Below, piece after piece: positions 21,511-36,386 of a stretch of DNA of 64,000 bases. Source of the stretch: Gyromitra esculenta (taxonomy: Eukaryota > Ascomycota > Pezizomycetes > Pezizales > Discinaceae); contig JBCAML010000016.1 in assembly GCA_038503075.1 (NCBI GenBank), forward strand, positions 620,001 to 684,000, read 5' to 3'. Every line of letters begins with the position of its first letter. Within the stretch, counting starts at the first letter, position 1. A model generated the notes under the pieces. That model worked only from the letters and a program-made list of their open reading frames with translations. It did no database searches and was not told the origin of the DNA. The position numbers and the translations under genes are program-made.

Positions 21511-24500
21511 GCTCGATGCTAGATGAGAGCTTGGTGCTCGCAAAAAGTGATCATGAAGGTGATAACCAGGACTCGCCGAGCATGGAGACTATGGAAGCGA
21601 CACTCGAGACAAACGGAAACGGATTTACAAGCGGAAAGGTGGAGGAGCCTCCGATGACGACAGCAACTTCAAGGGTGTTGGAATATCTACAAGAAGCACG
21701 AGAGGAGAGTGGGGGGAAAGCAACAAACGGTTCAGTATTCCATGGATACAAGAATCACGAAGAGGCAGAAGTAGAAAGTCACCATGGTTCGCATGATTCG
21801 CATCCACCACATACAAACGGAAAAACCAGTCCTGCTGCCTCATTCTCCACGCCTGACGATACGCCTTCGGTGCATGTAGGTGTCTCTGGGACAGGAAACT
21901 AAATGTTCTATTAAATGATAGCTAACTCTGGGACCCTCCAGGGCTCTGTAGCTTCTTCACGTGCTAGTAGTGCATTTGGATCTCGATTCTCCCCCTCCCC
22001 CTCTCTACGGCCGTTTGATAGAAGATTTCAGTCTCGGCTACAACCAGGAACTCCAATATTGTTACCATCGCCTCGTCCTCTTTCACCATCTCCTCTTAGC
22101 CCACATTCAAGATCATCCTCTATTAATAGCAAAAGCGAAGATGTTAATTTTGGCACGCTGGAAGAAGGGTCAGCACCTTGGGACGTTGTTCGATGGACTA
22201 AGCTCAAGAAAATCAAGAATCAGCTCTTCTCTGAAACTGGAAGACGCAATTTTGGTTCTCCTACCTGTATAACTGTGTCTGCGACTATCGCAATAGGAAC
22301 CTCTAAGGGTAGCATTTTAATCTTTGATTATAATCAAAATCTTCAATCTATAATAGGGCCCGGAACAAAAGGTATGGTCATATCCAAGTGTAATTTGACT
22401 AGCTCTAATCGATTTAGCTGTTGAATGTGGTTCTATAACTGCCATGGCCGTCTCGGCGGACCACACCACGATTGCCGGAGGCCATTCTCAAGGGAATATA
22501 TTTACCTGGGAATTGGCAAAGCCTAGCCAGCCATTCCTCCAGATCTCACCTATATCTTTATCGGAGCTTGGGGATCGGAAAGTGGATGGCCACATTGAGG
22601 GTGTCTCGGTGCTTCACCTAGGATTTCTTGGGACACGTCACACTGCTTTGGTATCTGGAGACGATAAGGGAATGGGATTCTCGCATTTAGCTACTAGGGG
22701 GTTAGGTATAGTTCGGAGAGTCGTAAAAACAACTCGGATCTTGGGAAGGTATCCACTCGATGTTGCGCCTAGTGGGCATCCGCGGAAACCTAGTTCAGTT
22801 CTTGGGTTTTCGGCCCTCCCATTAGGGAATTCTCAGCAAAAGACAGATACAATGGGGCTTGTGGCACTTTTAACACCTTATCTTCTTGTCATCGTCTCAA
22901 CGACCCCCTTAGCACAAACTCAGCACAAAGCTGCTAGACCGAAGGAGGTTGCCAGCGACTCAGCTTTGTCGGGGTGTTTAGCGTGGTATCCTTTTATGAA
23001 GTTAAAACAAACTTTCTTGGTTCCTGGTTCGACCCCACAGTCATCAAATGCGAGATTAGTGTACTGTTGGTCGAACGTGTTGACGCTGTTGGAGCTTTCT
23101 GTCGTTGAATCTGGAGAACCGGAAGAACCGAACCGTCCACCTGTTCTTGATTTTCGTCCTAAAAGCCGGTTTCGATGTGATGAAGCGATCGTGGCTGTGC
23201 AATGGATTAACCGTCAGGTTTGTTTTGTGCTTAGTATTGGTTCGATCTACTGTTCTAACTCGTGTTTAGATTATCGCTGTCTTAACAGTGACCCAAAGGT
23301 TGATAATATTGGAGGATACTGCATTGCGGGTGACGGAAACGTTCGATTTGATGCCGAAACAGATTCTCCACCTTGATAAATTTTCAGCACAACTTAGTCC
23401 TTTAGTTGATAGGATGGATGATGAAGGCTCAATGCATCCCCATGTAGCAGACGCTTTCTACAATAGCTTCAAAACCTACAAAGGGAGGATGTTCCTTCTG
23501 GTACGCGTGCCATTAACTACGATGCTAAGTAAAGGCTAACTTAAATCAGAGTTTATACGATGTCTCAGTTGGTGCATTATCTAACTGGGCTGATCGCCTT
23601 ATCGCTATGATGGAAGTTGGGGACTTTATCGGGGCTATTTGTCTTGCTACAGCATACTACATTGGGAAAACTAATAAGCTTACAATTGGACTACCCGAAG
23701 ACTCCAATTTGCGACACCCCATAGTCCAGGAAAGGCTTTTCGAGATGATGTCTGCTTCTTTACGATACGCTTTTGGGAAGAATCAAAAGTCCTCGCAGAC
23801 TGGGGTTTTAGGAAAGGAGCAGCTGCAAGATCTTGCAACTGCTTGCTTCGATGCTTGCCTGAGCATGGGTACTACGGAGTTCCTTTTTGAAGAAGTTTTC
23901 GAGCATTTTGAACAAGGTTCTGTTGATGGTATCTTTCTGGAGACACTTGAACCACACATATTAGAGCGCAGGATTCGATCCGTCCCCCCAATGGTCGTGA
24001 AAGCACTAATTACGCATTACACGTCCCTAGAGCTCGACAGCCGCCTGGAAGAGATAATCTGTCACATGGATACGAGGACTTTGGATATCGATCAAGTTAC
24101 ATCACTTTGCAAGAAACACAATCTTTATGATGCGATGATTTACGTTTGGAATCGGGCGCTTGGCGATTATATTACACCTATGATAGACCTTCTTTCTCTA
24201 CTAATACCCTTGCTACGAAATGACGTTCACGAAAACGAGGACTCGATTTACGCCGTTAACGCTCTCAAAATATTTCCATACCTTTCATATACACTTACTG
24301 GTCGCGTCTACCCCACGGGAGAAGAACTTGCCGAACCAGAAGCCTCAAGTGCCAAAGCCGCTATTTATTATTTTCTTTTCTTGGGAAGGTCAATTACGTG
24401 GCCAAAATATGGTGGCAAACCTTTCCTCACCTCACCTAACTCATTAGTTGAGCCATCTTTCCCTTATCTGCGACTCATTCTCCAGTTCGATGCACCAAGT

Positions 24501-26552
24501 TTTCTGAGCGCGCTGAACGAAGCATTTGAGGACCCATTTCTGAACGGATCCACCGAGCTCATTACAAATGGCTCTAAACAAGAGCTTTCCGAAGAGCAGA
24601 TATTTTGCCGATCTTCCATGAATCGACAATATGTCGTGAGCATCCTCCTAGAAGTAATGAGCCCTTCCGACTTTCCTCCACAAGACACGATATACCTAGA
24701 TATGTTCGTTGGACGGAATCTACCGAAATATCCACAGTTTATTCTTTTATCTGGAAGTGCGCTGCACCGTGTTATTGTTGGACTTTGTAATTATCCTGGA
24801 GAAGATATCGCCGATGACTGTCAACTTAGCGTTGAATATCTTCTTACGGTCTACCGGCCTCCTGACATCGATGACCTGGTTGAGATTTTCACCAATGCAA
24901 AATTCTACCGAGTTTTGAAGTCGATTTTTCGATCAGAGAAGCAGTACGCAAAGCTCATAAAAGCATATTTCGAGGACGAGGAGTCGCAGGAGACTGTTTT
25001 CGATTGCATTGGTGATTATCTACGACCACGTAGCGGGCTCAACGAACGACAGACCAAAGAGGTCCAACTCGTCATCGAGCAGAATTCTCGGCATTTGGTG
25101 GATATCGATTGTGTTCGTACGGCACAAGTCATTAATGCGTATACTCCTGACTTACATGGTGCGCTTCTGAGCTCGATTGAAGACCGATCTCACGATCAAT
25201 TTCAATATCTTCGAGCTGTCCTTGAGCCACCAGACGCGAAAGAGGGACATGATACCAAGCGGCCAGCAATTATGCAAAACCTTTCGTTTGTGGAGCTCTA
25301 TATTCGGTTAATGTGTGAATTCGATCCAGACCACGTGTCTGATTATGTTGGTGGGCTGCAATCCGGTGATTTACGCCTTGAGAAAGTTTTGCCTGCCCTA
25401 GAGAGTAGTGGGGTGATGGATGCAGCTGTTTTATTGATGGCTAGAGAGGGACAAATTCGAAAAGCGATGAATCGATTAATAACGCACTTAGACACCCTAG
25501 AGGCGGCTTTGCAAGGTGTACTTGGGGCAAGTGCTCATACACGTGAGGCTGCATCAAGTGGTGAAGCTGCTACGAAGACCCTTCAGTCACTGCAGAAATA
25601 TGCACAGGTGGGAGTTTGGCTTTGCCAAGGGCAGATGAAAAGTGGGAGACGACTGCCTAAAGCCGTGCAACCGAAGAAGCGCTCCGAACAGGAGTCATTA
25701 AACGATGAAGAGATGCTATGGTTGGATTTAGTGGATGCTGTTGTGCGCATAGCGAAGAATTCCATCTCGGCATTGAATAATCCTTCAGTAAACGGTCATA
25801 ATCGCTTTGACATCGAAGTCAACGGCTCGATCGAACAAGCAACTACGTCCGGAATTGACCAAGGGAAGGTCGTCATATCTCTTCGATTATTTGTCCAGGA
25901 TACGTTTTCGGCCCTTTTAGCAGCAACATCCTCATCACAAACGGTGTCCTTCCTTCACATCCTTCGAGCCTTCCTTTCCCGCGCCTCGATGGCTTCTCCT
26001 TCACTAGCAGAGCTTCGTAACGTCCTTGGGGGCATTTTTGAAGCATACTTTTACGAAGAACAGATCCTCTCTCTTGCGAATCGGTTGCTTGATAAAGATC
26101 TATTTGTTCATGTTGACGAAGCTGCTTTGCTCCGACAGAAGGGGTGGCGCCCGGCTAGCCAGACCTGCGAAGCCTGCGGCAAAAGAGTTTGGGGACACGG
26201 TGCAGCGGGCGGAATTTACAGTGCTTGGGAGAAAAGGAGAGTGGGTAATCTCAGGCAACTAGAAATCTTACGTGAGGAACGGAGGTTGGCGGCAGAAGGG
26301 CCACTATCTGCAGTTGCTCGAGGAAAAAGCCGGGCGAGGATAAGTGATATCACGGAGATGGGTGGGGAAAGTTCTGGTAATGCTACTGGGGAGGGTGAAG
26401 CAAAAGAGGAGGAAACTGGAGAACTGGTCCTGTTCACATGTCGCCACATCTTTCACCGCAAGTGCCTGGACAATTTGCAGGTACAGCAATCTCCTGAAAA
26501 CGATTGGGCATTCAAATGTATTGTTTGTGGGCATGGGCAAAACAGGCATTGA
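21507..26552 (+). CDS. VPS8: Vps8, CORVET tethering complex subunit with C-terminal RING
   Basis: Five exons: 21507-21875, 21942-22371, 22418-23217, 23270-23500 and 23550-26552, giving 1610 residues. The first ~200 residues are Ser/Pro-rich and disordered. A beta-propeller follows (CITVSATIAIGTSKGSILIF; MAVSADHTTIAGGHSQGNIF; a segment resembling TALVSGDDKGMGF). The large exon is alpha-solenoid, including SLYDVSVGALSNWADRLIAM and the central Vps8 domain. The C-terminus has a split zinc-binding RING: CEACGK near residue 1483, FTCRHIFHRKCLD near 1574 and CIVCG at the end. Vps8 is the Rab5/Vps21-binding, CORVET-specific subunit that tethers early endosomes before fusion. Introns are short (45-66 bp). 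N-terminal start choice is uncertain because that end is not conserved. Confidence 0.94.
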
Positions 26553-27226
26553 TAAAGCTGGGTGATTCGGTTAAGATATTTCGGTGGAGGGTGTAATTGC
26601 GTGTTCCTTTGTGAGAGGGTTTGATGTTGAGGAGATTGATGGTGTTAGATGTGTTCCTCATGTATCTATGTATCGGGCTTTAGTATGTATATGTAACACT
26701 TGAAGTGGATCAACAATTGGGACCTGAGCTGGGTGTGGATTGGTGTTGGGTAATGCTAGAGAGCAATGATCGATATCGGTGGTAACGCATGTGCACATAG
26801 TTCACCTGGTCACTACCATACATGTAGCTGCACGGCATCTCCAGCTCCAAAGCTCCACTCAGAGGCCTAGATTAGTAATAACGCACAGTAGAGGAGCAGC
26901 AGAGGCTGCCAATGAGAGTCCCCATTGACGAGAGATCTCGGTGCCCAAAGGTCAAGACAGAATGCAGCCGCGTACCGCAGCCCCCAAACACCAAAGAGGG
27001 CTAGAGCTGCCGAATGCTTGGCGAAACCAGGATGCACGCACACACACAAAGTAAAATCGAGAAAAACCGAAAAAAAAAACTTTCCACCCCACTGGCAACA
27101 AAAACCCCACCGCTTTCTTATCCCCCTCCTTCTTCTCACCACCCCTCCCCTCTTCACCGTCCATCCAACTTCTCCTTCCGACCCTCCAGTACCTCCTTTC
27201 GCTACCGCTCTCTACACTTATTCACA
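26553..27226. promoter_or_regulatory. VPS8 3' flank and SSB1 promoter/leader
   Basis: The first ~200 bp are T/G-rich 3' flank. The part from about 27020 is A-rich, then strongly C/T-rich up to the SSB1 ATG, a leader typical of highly expressed fungal genes. No heat-shock element array was identified by eye. Confidence 0.45.
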
Positions 27227-29619
<2,393 letters not shown>

Positions 29620-30102
29620 GTATAAATTAAAAACAAGAAAATGCCCCTTTCCTTTGTCACGGTCTATTTGTTTTCTTTTTCTTTTCGAATCTGTAATCGA
29701 ATGGTTATAGTTATGGTTTAACCACCAAAAGTTTCCGGTGCCTTTTTTTTTTCTTCACGGGGTTTATGGCTTGGTAGTGTATTTGCATGCCATGAAGTGG
29801 CGACGGGGAAAAAAGGGATTCGTAGGCTTTGTGTTTTTTTCTCTGTCTCTCTCGTGTGTTTGCACATAGATCAAAAAATAGTTTCATTTTTCCATCTAAT
29901 ATCTGCCCTGGATTGAATGATTCGCACCATGTGGTGGAGGTGAAACGTGTTGTCTGGGCACTGTGTTCCCGGGGAAAGCCCTAGCCCTGTTTGTAATCGG
30001 CAGGCTGGTACTTGTAGAGCCGCTGGAACCCTGTCCGATGATGGTCTGGAAAGCTCCTTTCTCTCCGTCTCTCTCCCGTCAACTCCAGCAAAATCAGTCA
30101 AA
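29620..30102. other. SSB1 3' flank and SDR promoter
   Basis: T-rich terminator-like DNA to about 29860 followed by mixed sequence leading to the next ATG on the same strand. No separate gene was seen. Confidence 0.45.
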
Positions 30103-31746
30103 ATGCCCATCCCTCTGCTCGGGGAGGTTTATTACAACGGCATCCACTCCGTTCCCTATCTGCTGCCCATTCTTAAGACTCTGCCATGGCTCCTCTTGCT
30201 GTTCCTCGTAAAGACTTGGTTCGGCGGCACCAAAAATAAGAACGAGCGAGTGATGCACAGCAAAGTCGCGATAGTCACGGTACAGTCTCCCCTTTTTTCT
30301 CACGTGCGCCAGCTCTAAAGCTAATCTGCTCGCTAGGGAGGAACAACGGGAATAGGAGCAGCTGTGGTCAATGACCTCGCTTCGCGCGGGTGCCAACTGA
30401 TTCTGCTTGTGCGCGACCCGTCAGATGTATTCACGCAAGACTACATTCAGGATCTCCGAGACCGCCATGAAAACCCCCTGATCTACGCTGAAGAATGCGA
30501 CCTTTCATCCCTCTACAGCGTGCGCAAGTTCGCAACCAAGTTCATTGATAACTCCCCGGCGCGCCGTCTCGACATGGTTATCTGCTGTGCGGGCATCATG
30601 GCGCCGCCAGGCACTGCTCGAGTTACCACTAAGGAAGGCGTCGAGGCTCACTGGGGGATCAACTATCTTGCGCACTTTCACCTTCTTACGATCTTGAGTC
30701 CCACCCTTAAGGTGCAGCTCATGGATAGAGACGTGAGGGTGTTGATAGCTACTTGTTCTTCCCACGTCCTTGGCGAACTCGATTTGAATGATGTGCAGTT
30801 TCTGCGTCGCGGGTATCCGTCAAAGAAGCCTTGGCGCTCGTATGGTGCGTCCAAGATGGCACTCATGGCTTTTGCTTGCGAATTCCAGCGTCGGTTGAAT
30901 ACCTTTGAGAGGTCAGATAAAATGCCGAATAATGTTAGGGTCTTTAACATTGATCCCGGTCTTACGAGGACTCCGGGTACGAGGCGTTGGTTGAGCTTTG
31001 GGAGCTTGTGGGGACTTGCACTTTACCTGTTTATGTATCCGTTCTGGTGGCTGGTGTTGAAGAGTCCAGAGCAAGGTGCGCAGACTTTCTTGGCAGCCGC
31101 TATGAGCCCGGAATGTGGAGTGGGCGAGGGAGGTAAACTTTTGAGGGAATGCCGTAATCAGCCGTAAGAGCCCCTTTTATCTCTGGATTACCTTTGGGAT
31201 ATAAATCTAATTGAGGATAGATACCGCAAGGAAGCCCTTACATCCGAGGAGCTTGGAAAGCAGCTCTGGACCTTGACCGAACTTATGATCAAAGACATCG
31301 AGAAGGAGGCCGCCAAGAAACGCGCCTTGGAAAAGAAGAGGGTTGGAAAGGAAGCACCGAAATCTGAAGTCAAACCGGAACCGAAAATCACCGAAATCCA
31401 AGACGATGAAGAACTCATCAAGATGATCGAGAAGGCGCAGAAAGCGAAGGCTAAAAAGGAAGCTCTTGATAAGCTCGTGGCGGAGGCTGAGGAGCAGGAA
31501 AGGATGGACAGGGCTATCGCTAGATTGCCTAAAGGTGTGCTGGACCCACCAAGCAGAAACACCAGGAGCAAGACAGAGGAACTGAGGACGATGCCGAAGG
31601 TTGAGGAGGTGTCGGAGCCGAAGGCGGAGGTGAAGGCGGAAGCGAAAAGGGAGGTGAAAGCGGAGGAAGTGAAGGTGGAGGCAACACCAGCGCCTCGGCC
31701 AGATACACCAAGCAGGAATACCAGAAGGAGGACGAAGAAGGCGTAG
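30103..31746 (+). CDS. membrane-anchored short-chain dehydrogenase/reductase with long charged tail
   Basis: Exons 30103-30279, 30337-31163 and 31221-31746 give 509 residues. An N-terminal hydrophobic segment (LPILKTLPWLLLLFLVKTW) anchors the protein. The Rossmann fold follows with the nucleotide motif split by intron 1 (VAIVT then GGTTGIG), NxAG-like CCAGIMAPP and the catalytic YGASK; Ser of TCSSH fits the triad. A hydrophobic stretch (LALYLFMYPFWWLVL) near residue 310 is typical of retinol-dehydrogenase-like and lipid-droplet or ER SDRs. The last exon adds ~175 Lys/Glu/Ala-rich residues with two copies of a PSRNTR motif. The substrate is not predictable. The tail is joined by a clean GTAAGA donor and GATAG acceptor in frame; a TAA inside the intron would give a shorter form if retained. 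Confidence 0.87.
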
Positions 31747-32605
31747 ATAATTACGGAGCCGTAGCACGAGGATGGATGATCACGATTCCTTATTTTCTTC
31801 TTTTCCTTAACTGTTTGATAGATCTGCATAGATTGGCGTATGCGCGGTAAAAATGGGCATGAAGGAGCATTATTATGTTAATTGAGAAGATAAATACCAT
31901 GAAGATCTTTTGATCTCTGAGATGCAATTCACTTTATGTGCATGAATTATAAAACCGTGATATTTGATGTAGGTATAGTTTTTGGCCATAAGTCATCGTT
32001 CGCGTGCAAACACACATCCAAAATTCATATTTCCATATAATCTCCCTACATACAATTGCCACTCAAAATTTCCACAAACTTCAGCGCGGAATAAATGACA
32101 GCCAGGAACCACATGACGAAAATTATATCCCTACACCGTTCATATGTGAGGTAGTGTAAGGTTCAGGGGTAGGGCAGTTTGGGGTTTTGGTTGTATTTCG
32201 CCTGAACCCCATACAAATTCGAAGTCTTGGCAAGGTTCTGTAATTGCTATTTCCCCAATTCAAGTTTATAAGGCGGTTCCTTATGTAGTTAAACTCTTCT
32301 TTAGAAAGTTCCATCATAATTAACAGAAAGTTGCTAGGGATAGAACAAGCTGAAAATCGGGAATTTTGACCATTTTTGGTGTGATTTTGACCGTCAACGA
32401 TAATTTATGGGCACCGAGCTGTACGTTGCCTGTGATTCGTATTACATGTGAGACTTCTAACATGCACGTAACGTCGACCTCCTACGCCATATTATAGAGC
32501 TTATTAGAGTCCGGTCACTGGACGTAGCCCTAGGTACTCCAACGTCACCTGGTCATCTGCATATTTCTCTCATCCTACCTTCACCGTGCACAAGCAGCAA
32601 CCAAG
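31747..32605. other. spacer, SDR 3' flank and promoter of the phosphodiesterase gene
   Basis: AT-rich with no frame over 65 codons and no recognised repeat. The last ~150 bp before 32606 (including a CTCCAACGTCACC stretch) are likely the promoter. Confidence 0.45.
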
Positions 32606-33595
32606 ATGTTTAAGAATCTACATTTACGCTTCCAACCATCTCTGAAGGCAGAGACACCGCCTGGCCTAGGCGAAAGTGCCTCACCATTATTCACTTTCGA
32701 CCAGCTGACAAAGTCATGGCTCATGAATCCCATCCAAAAACCATATACTGTCACTTCAATCCCCCTCAAGGCCTTATGCGTCCTGACCTGGAACGTTGAT
32801 TTCGCATTTCCGGATCCAGAGCTACGCATGGGTGCCCTATTGGCCCACCTACAATTGCTCCTAGGCGAAGAACCGTCACCGACCATCCTCCTACTTCAGG
32901 AGGTTCATCCCGCCGCCCTCGAATCCATCCTGGAACACACGTGGATACGCAGTTGCTTTGCCGTGACCAACACCGTTCTTGCTAGGAACTCGCTGACATA
33001 TGGTACTGTGACGCTTGTTGCGAAGACTCTGGTCCCGTCAGTGAGTTGCTGCTTCCGCGTGCCATATAAGGAAACTGCATTTGGGCGTGACGCGTTATTT
33101 GTGGATTTGAGGATCGTGATGCCGCTGTCGGCTGGCACGAAAGAGCAGAAGGCGAAGGAAGGGAAAAGAGTGTTGAGGGTGGGAAATACTCATCTTGAGT
33201 CATTGCAAGGACGCGGTATCGCTTTCAGACAAGCACAGTTGACTCTTATCAATGATATTTTATCAGTGCCAAAGGTTTATGCTGGTCTCGTGGGTGGGGA
33301 TATGAACGCGATTGCTGTGGAAGATATGGACCTTGTGGAAAGAATAGGGATGAAGGATTTGTGGATGGGGGAGGGAGGGGAAACTTGGGGGTATCAGCCT
33401 CCTTGTGAGTTTTCTCCTGGCAGGTTGGATAAGATTTTGGCTGTAGGAGATGTGGGTTTGGTCAGAGACACTAGGGTAGAGCGTGTTGGAGTTGGACTGA
33501 AGACCGAACAAACTGAAGGGAATAAAGAGAACTATATCAGCGATCACTATGGATTGATATGCAATATTCAGGTGGGAAGTTCGGTTCCACTGTAG
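32606..33595 (+). CDS. TDP2-like endonuclease/exonuclease/phosphatase family protein
   Basis: Intronless, 329 residues from the ATG at 32606. All five metal-phosphodiesterase motifs are visible in order: TWNVDF (Asn), LLLQEVHP (Glu, metal ligand), GNTHLES (His), GGDMNAI (Asp and Asn) and SDHYGL (Asp-His pair). This motif set (TWN, LQE, GDMN, SDH) fits the Mg2+-dependent tyrosyl-DNA phosphodiesterase 2 branch, which removes 5'-phosphotyrosyl adducts left by topoisomerase 2. A general EEP nuclease or phosphatase is the alternative. There is no signal peptide and no clear ubiquitin-binding N-terminal domain, so it is a minimal-core form. Confidence 0.85.
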   Translation: MFKNLHLRFQPSLKAETPPGLGESASPLFTFDQLTKSWLMNPIQKPYTVTSIPLKALCVLTWNVDFAFPDPELRMGALLAHLQLLLGEEPSPTILLLQEVHPAALESILEHTWIRSCFAVTNTVLARNSLTYGTVTLVAKTLVPSVSCCFRVPYKETAFGRDALFVDLRIVMPLSAGTKEQKAKEGKRVLRVGNTHLESLQGRGIAFRQAQLTLINDILSVPKVYAGLVGGDMNAIAVEDMDLVERIGMKDLWMGEGGETWGYQPPCEFSPGRLDKILAVGDVGLVRDTRVERVGVGLKTEQTEGNKENYISDHYGLICNIQVGSSVPL

Positions 33596-33947
33596 GGTTG
33601 AAATTTTCCAGATATTTGTATCTGTATAAAAATTTTCTTTCTTTCTTCAAGAGCTAAGGGTCAATATCTGGCAAGTAAAGCCCTAGTGCCTTAGCATTTA
33701 TAGCTCTTAGTTTTAGTGTCTCTGTTCCTAGTATGAATATATCTCTTTTATTATTTGCAATGAAAGATTCTGATTTTCTAAGCCGTCTACTTTCAACAAT
33801 ATTTGTCATCAATTATCACTCGGTATTTTGGTGGATACGGTTTTCTCTAGCCATAGATAGAATTTGCTCTTTGGCTATCTAGCGAAGAATCCAGCTCTGG
33901 AGAACAGCTCGTATCATAATTGTTAAAGTTAGTGTTTATGTATGAAC

Positions 33948-34385
33948 TTACGTAGTCGCCCGACCAAAATCACAAACATCTTTATTTACTATCATTAAAT
34001 CTGAGATCTTATTAAATAAAACCCCAAGATATATTAAATTCCCCTTTTGAGAGAATTCTAACTCTAATTCAAGTGCATCAAGGACCTCAGGGCTAAGAGG
34101 AAATATATCTATCGACTCCCTTGATGATAGCGAACAAACAGCAGTCCACCTAGTTTTAGGGAATGTCTTCGGGGCTTTACGTTCCGTGAGAGGAAAAATC
34201 GAGACTCTTTTTTTATGAGATCTTAGATGAAAGCTGTGTATGAGGTACTGGTCCCCTACGGTTACTGGCCGAGATCTAATGTGCGAAGATAACGAGTGAC
34301 CTTTCTTGAGAGCTTGGTATGCCCTCTGGTTTTCTTTTTTCGCCATATTGCTGGAGATTATGAGAGAGTCAATTGGGTGAGGCAT
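33948..34385 (-). CDS. orphan reading frame, possibly the first exon of an unknown gene
   Basis: A 145-codon frame from a true ATG at 34385, basic in the first half (HLRSHKKRVSIFPLTERK) with Leu/Glu-rich LDALELELEF later. The frame ends at TAA within a perfect GTAAGT donor (33950-33945), so the stop may be intronic. A CACTAAC branch-like sequence follows within 20 nt, and a possible acceptor in TACGAG would add about 17 codons. No family was recognised. The splice signals are suggestive only. Confidence 0.28.
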   Translation of the reverse strand: MPHPIDSLIISSNMAKKENQRAYQALKKGHSLSSHIRSRPVTVGDQYLIHSFHLRSHKKRVSIFPLTERKAPKTFPKTRWTAVCSLSSRESIDIFPLSPEVLDALELELEFSQKGNLIYLGVLFNKISDLMIVNKDVCDFGRATT

Positions 34386-36294
34386 ATATATTAGAGATAA
34401 TCTGGGGTGAATAGTTGTTCATGATGGCTGGGGAAGTTGATGGTAATTTGATCACGCGGAGTCACTCGATTTCAACCCCAATAAGCTGATGCTCTGCAAC
34501 TGTGTGTGGCTCATTATAGATACATGTATCTAATAGAGATATGCACATTTAGGTTGCTAAGAGCCATAGTAGTCTGTATCATCATTGTCGACAGGTTGCT
34601 ACATAGGCCTTACCTGGGAGTCTTGAACGCTTCTGCCATAAGAATTTGATTAGCTGTATTGTACAGCTGTATGATAATTGTAAGAGAGTGTACGTTCTGT
34701 AGCAGGACTTTGCAAGATCTCCATAGCTCTGTGGCTCAAACTCATACCCAATCCAGTTCTACTTGCAAAGCCACTTTATTCCTATTTATCCTCTCCTGTC
34801 CCGCCCCGTACTTGTTCCTGAAATGGTCCTCATGTTAATGTAGGGTTTTTTAACATCCAACTCAAAACTCACTGCAAGTTCTGCCATGAGTCACTGGCAA
34901 TTCGATCGCACTTGACACTCGTATTTTTCTCGCATTGTGGGCCTATTCAATGACCGACTACATCTATCTACTGGTCACAGCATTTACGTTTCGTCACAAG
35001 CTTTAGTTGAAGTACGCGTCACCACGCCCGACTGTGGATCTTAGGAGACCCAGCTTCTAGCGAAATAATCAAGAATTTGGGGTCAAAATGGTATCATGGG
35101 TAATGATAGAATAGGAGGGGAACGGTGCGAAGCTTCCGAGCAAAAGAAGTATGCCCCTTGCAGTTGCCGATAACTACATAAGTCGCCAAAGCTCACCGAC
35201 AAGACATGTAGGGTCTATAGATTGGCCTATCATGTGCCATAGACGATCTGTACAACATCCAAAGAGGGCTATATAATACATTTGGATATAGCATAATTGG
35301 AGCAGTGTATAGAGTAGCTGAGATTTACCGGAATCAATACGCCTGATTAAGAATTTGCATGACAGGCAACACGTGCAAGCAAAAGGAGTACACATTTTCT
35401 GCTAGCCTTTCTAATAAACAACTCAAATGTTACCCACTCTGCGATAAAAGAGCTAGGCGAAGAAAAGTATCATCCTGTCAATGATTGAGAATAGTTCAGA
35501 CTTGGCAATATGCCCAGCGATAAGGGGCCTCGAGTCAACTCTCCACTTTGGGCTTGAGCACGTGCCAGACACTCCCCCCAGGATCAGAATTAAATTAACT
35601 GCAGAAAGAACACAGATTTATTTTTCACGTTGTATTGGGATTCTTTTAACTCTCGCTTAGAAAAGTATGGCCGAGAATTGGCCGAGAATCAGTTCCTTAC
35701 TACAACTGTGTTGGCTCGTTCCCCAATTAACCGCGTGTTTTTGCGAAGCCGATATCAATAGCAGAGTTGAACTCCACCGGTGGTGTGCCGCAATCTGTCC
35801 CGTTCGGAAAAATCGAATTTTTTTTTAATTAACGGCGGTGCATCCTCGGCTTGGACCATGGCGAGCTAAGATGCATGTGCGTTTAATATCCTTGCTTGAC
35901 CTCATCTCATGCAGCCCTTTGTCCGAATCTGCATGCGATGAGCGTGAGTCCAGCGTTTTGGAGACGACCCCCGCCATTCACTTCTCCCGCAAAATAAGCG
36001 TGGCGATCATCGAGCATGCACGCATTCAATTACCTTTTTTTCCCTGGGTTGGGTGAAGCGTTTCCCCTTGCATCTGCAAACACCGTCCAAATCTGCCGTG
36101 CTCATCCAGCCTCCAGTGTGAATGGAGTAACTAAGGCCGATTCGGATGACGGCCCGCAATTTCATGGGGAAACTATGGGGCTATCGGAGTTCATAGATGA
36201 AAAAAAAGGCCCCTTGTTGGCTATACCGGGATTAGCAGCTCAGTATTGCGTGTCTTCCTAGATGGGTTGTAAGGCGGATTCGGGGTTTTCAACA

Positions 36295-36386
36295 CTTTTC
36301 GATCTCAGAGGTTAAGCAACTTCGAGCCAGATCTGGAGATTGGATTAGGGCATCGGCCAGATGTGGTATCGGGTGCGGTAGCCCCT
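36295..36386 (+). pseudogene. 5S rRNA-like relic (3' two thirds)
   Basis: The plus strand reads GATCTCAGAGGTTAAGCAAC at 36301, matching the 5S block GATCTCNGAAGTTAAGCAAC that contains the internal A-box. It is followed at expected spacing by TTCGAGCC, a TTGGATTAGGG region (expected TTGGATGGGTG) and ATCGGGTGCGGTAGCCC near 36368 (expected ACCGGGTGCTGTAGGC). The 5' third of the gene is not recognisable upstream. Several mismatches in the C-box region make it probably inactive. Assignment rests on remembered 5S consensus. Confidence 0.6.

Noticed and set aside
31188..31829. Minus-strand frames of 186 and 213 codons over the SDR tail
   Set aside because: Antisense of Lys/Glu repeats gives Leu/Phe/Ser-rich pseudo-membrane protein; the plus-strand tail is joined in frame by good splice sites.
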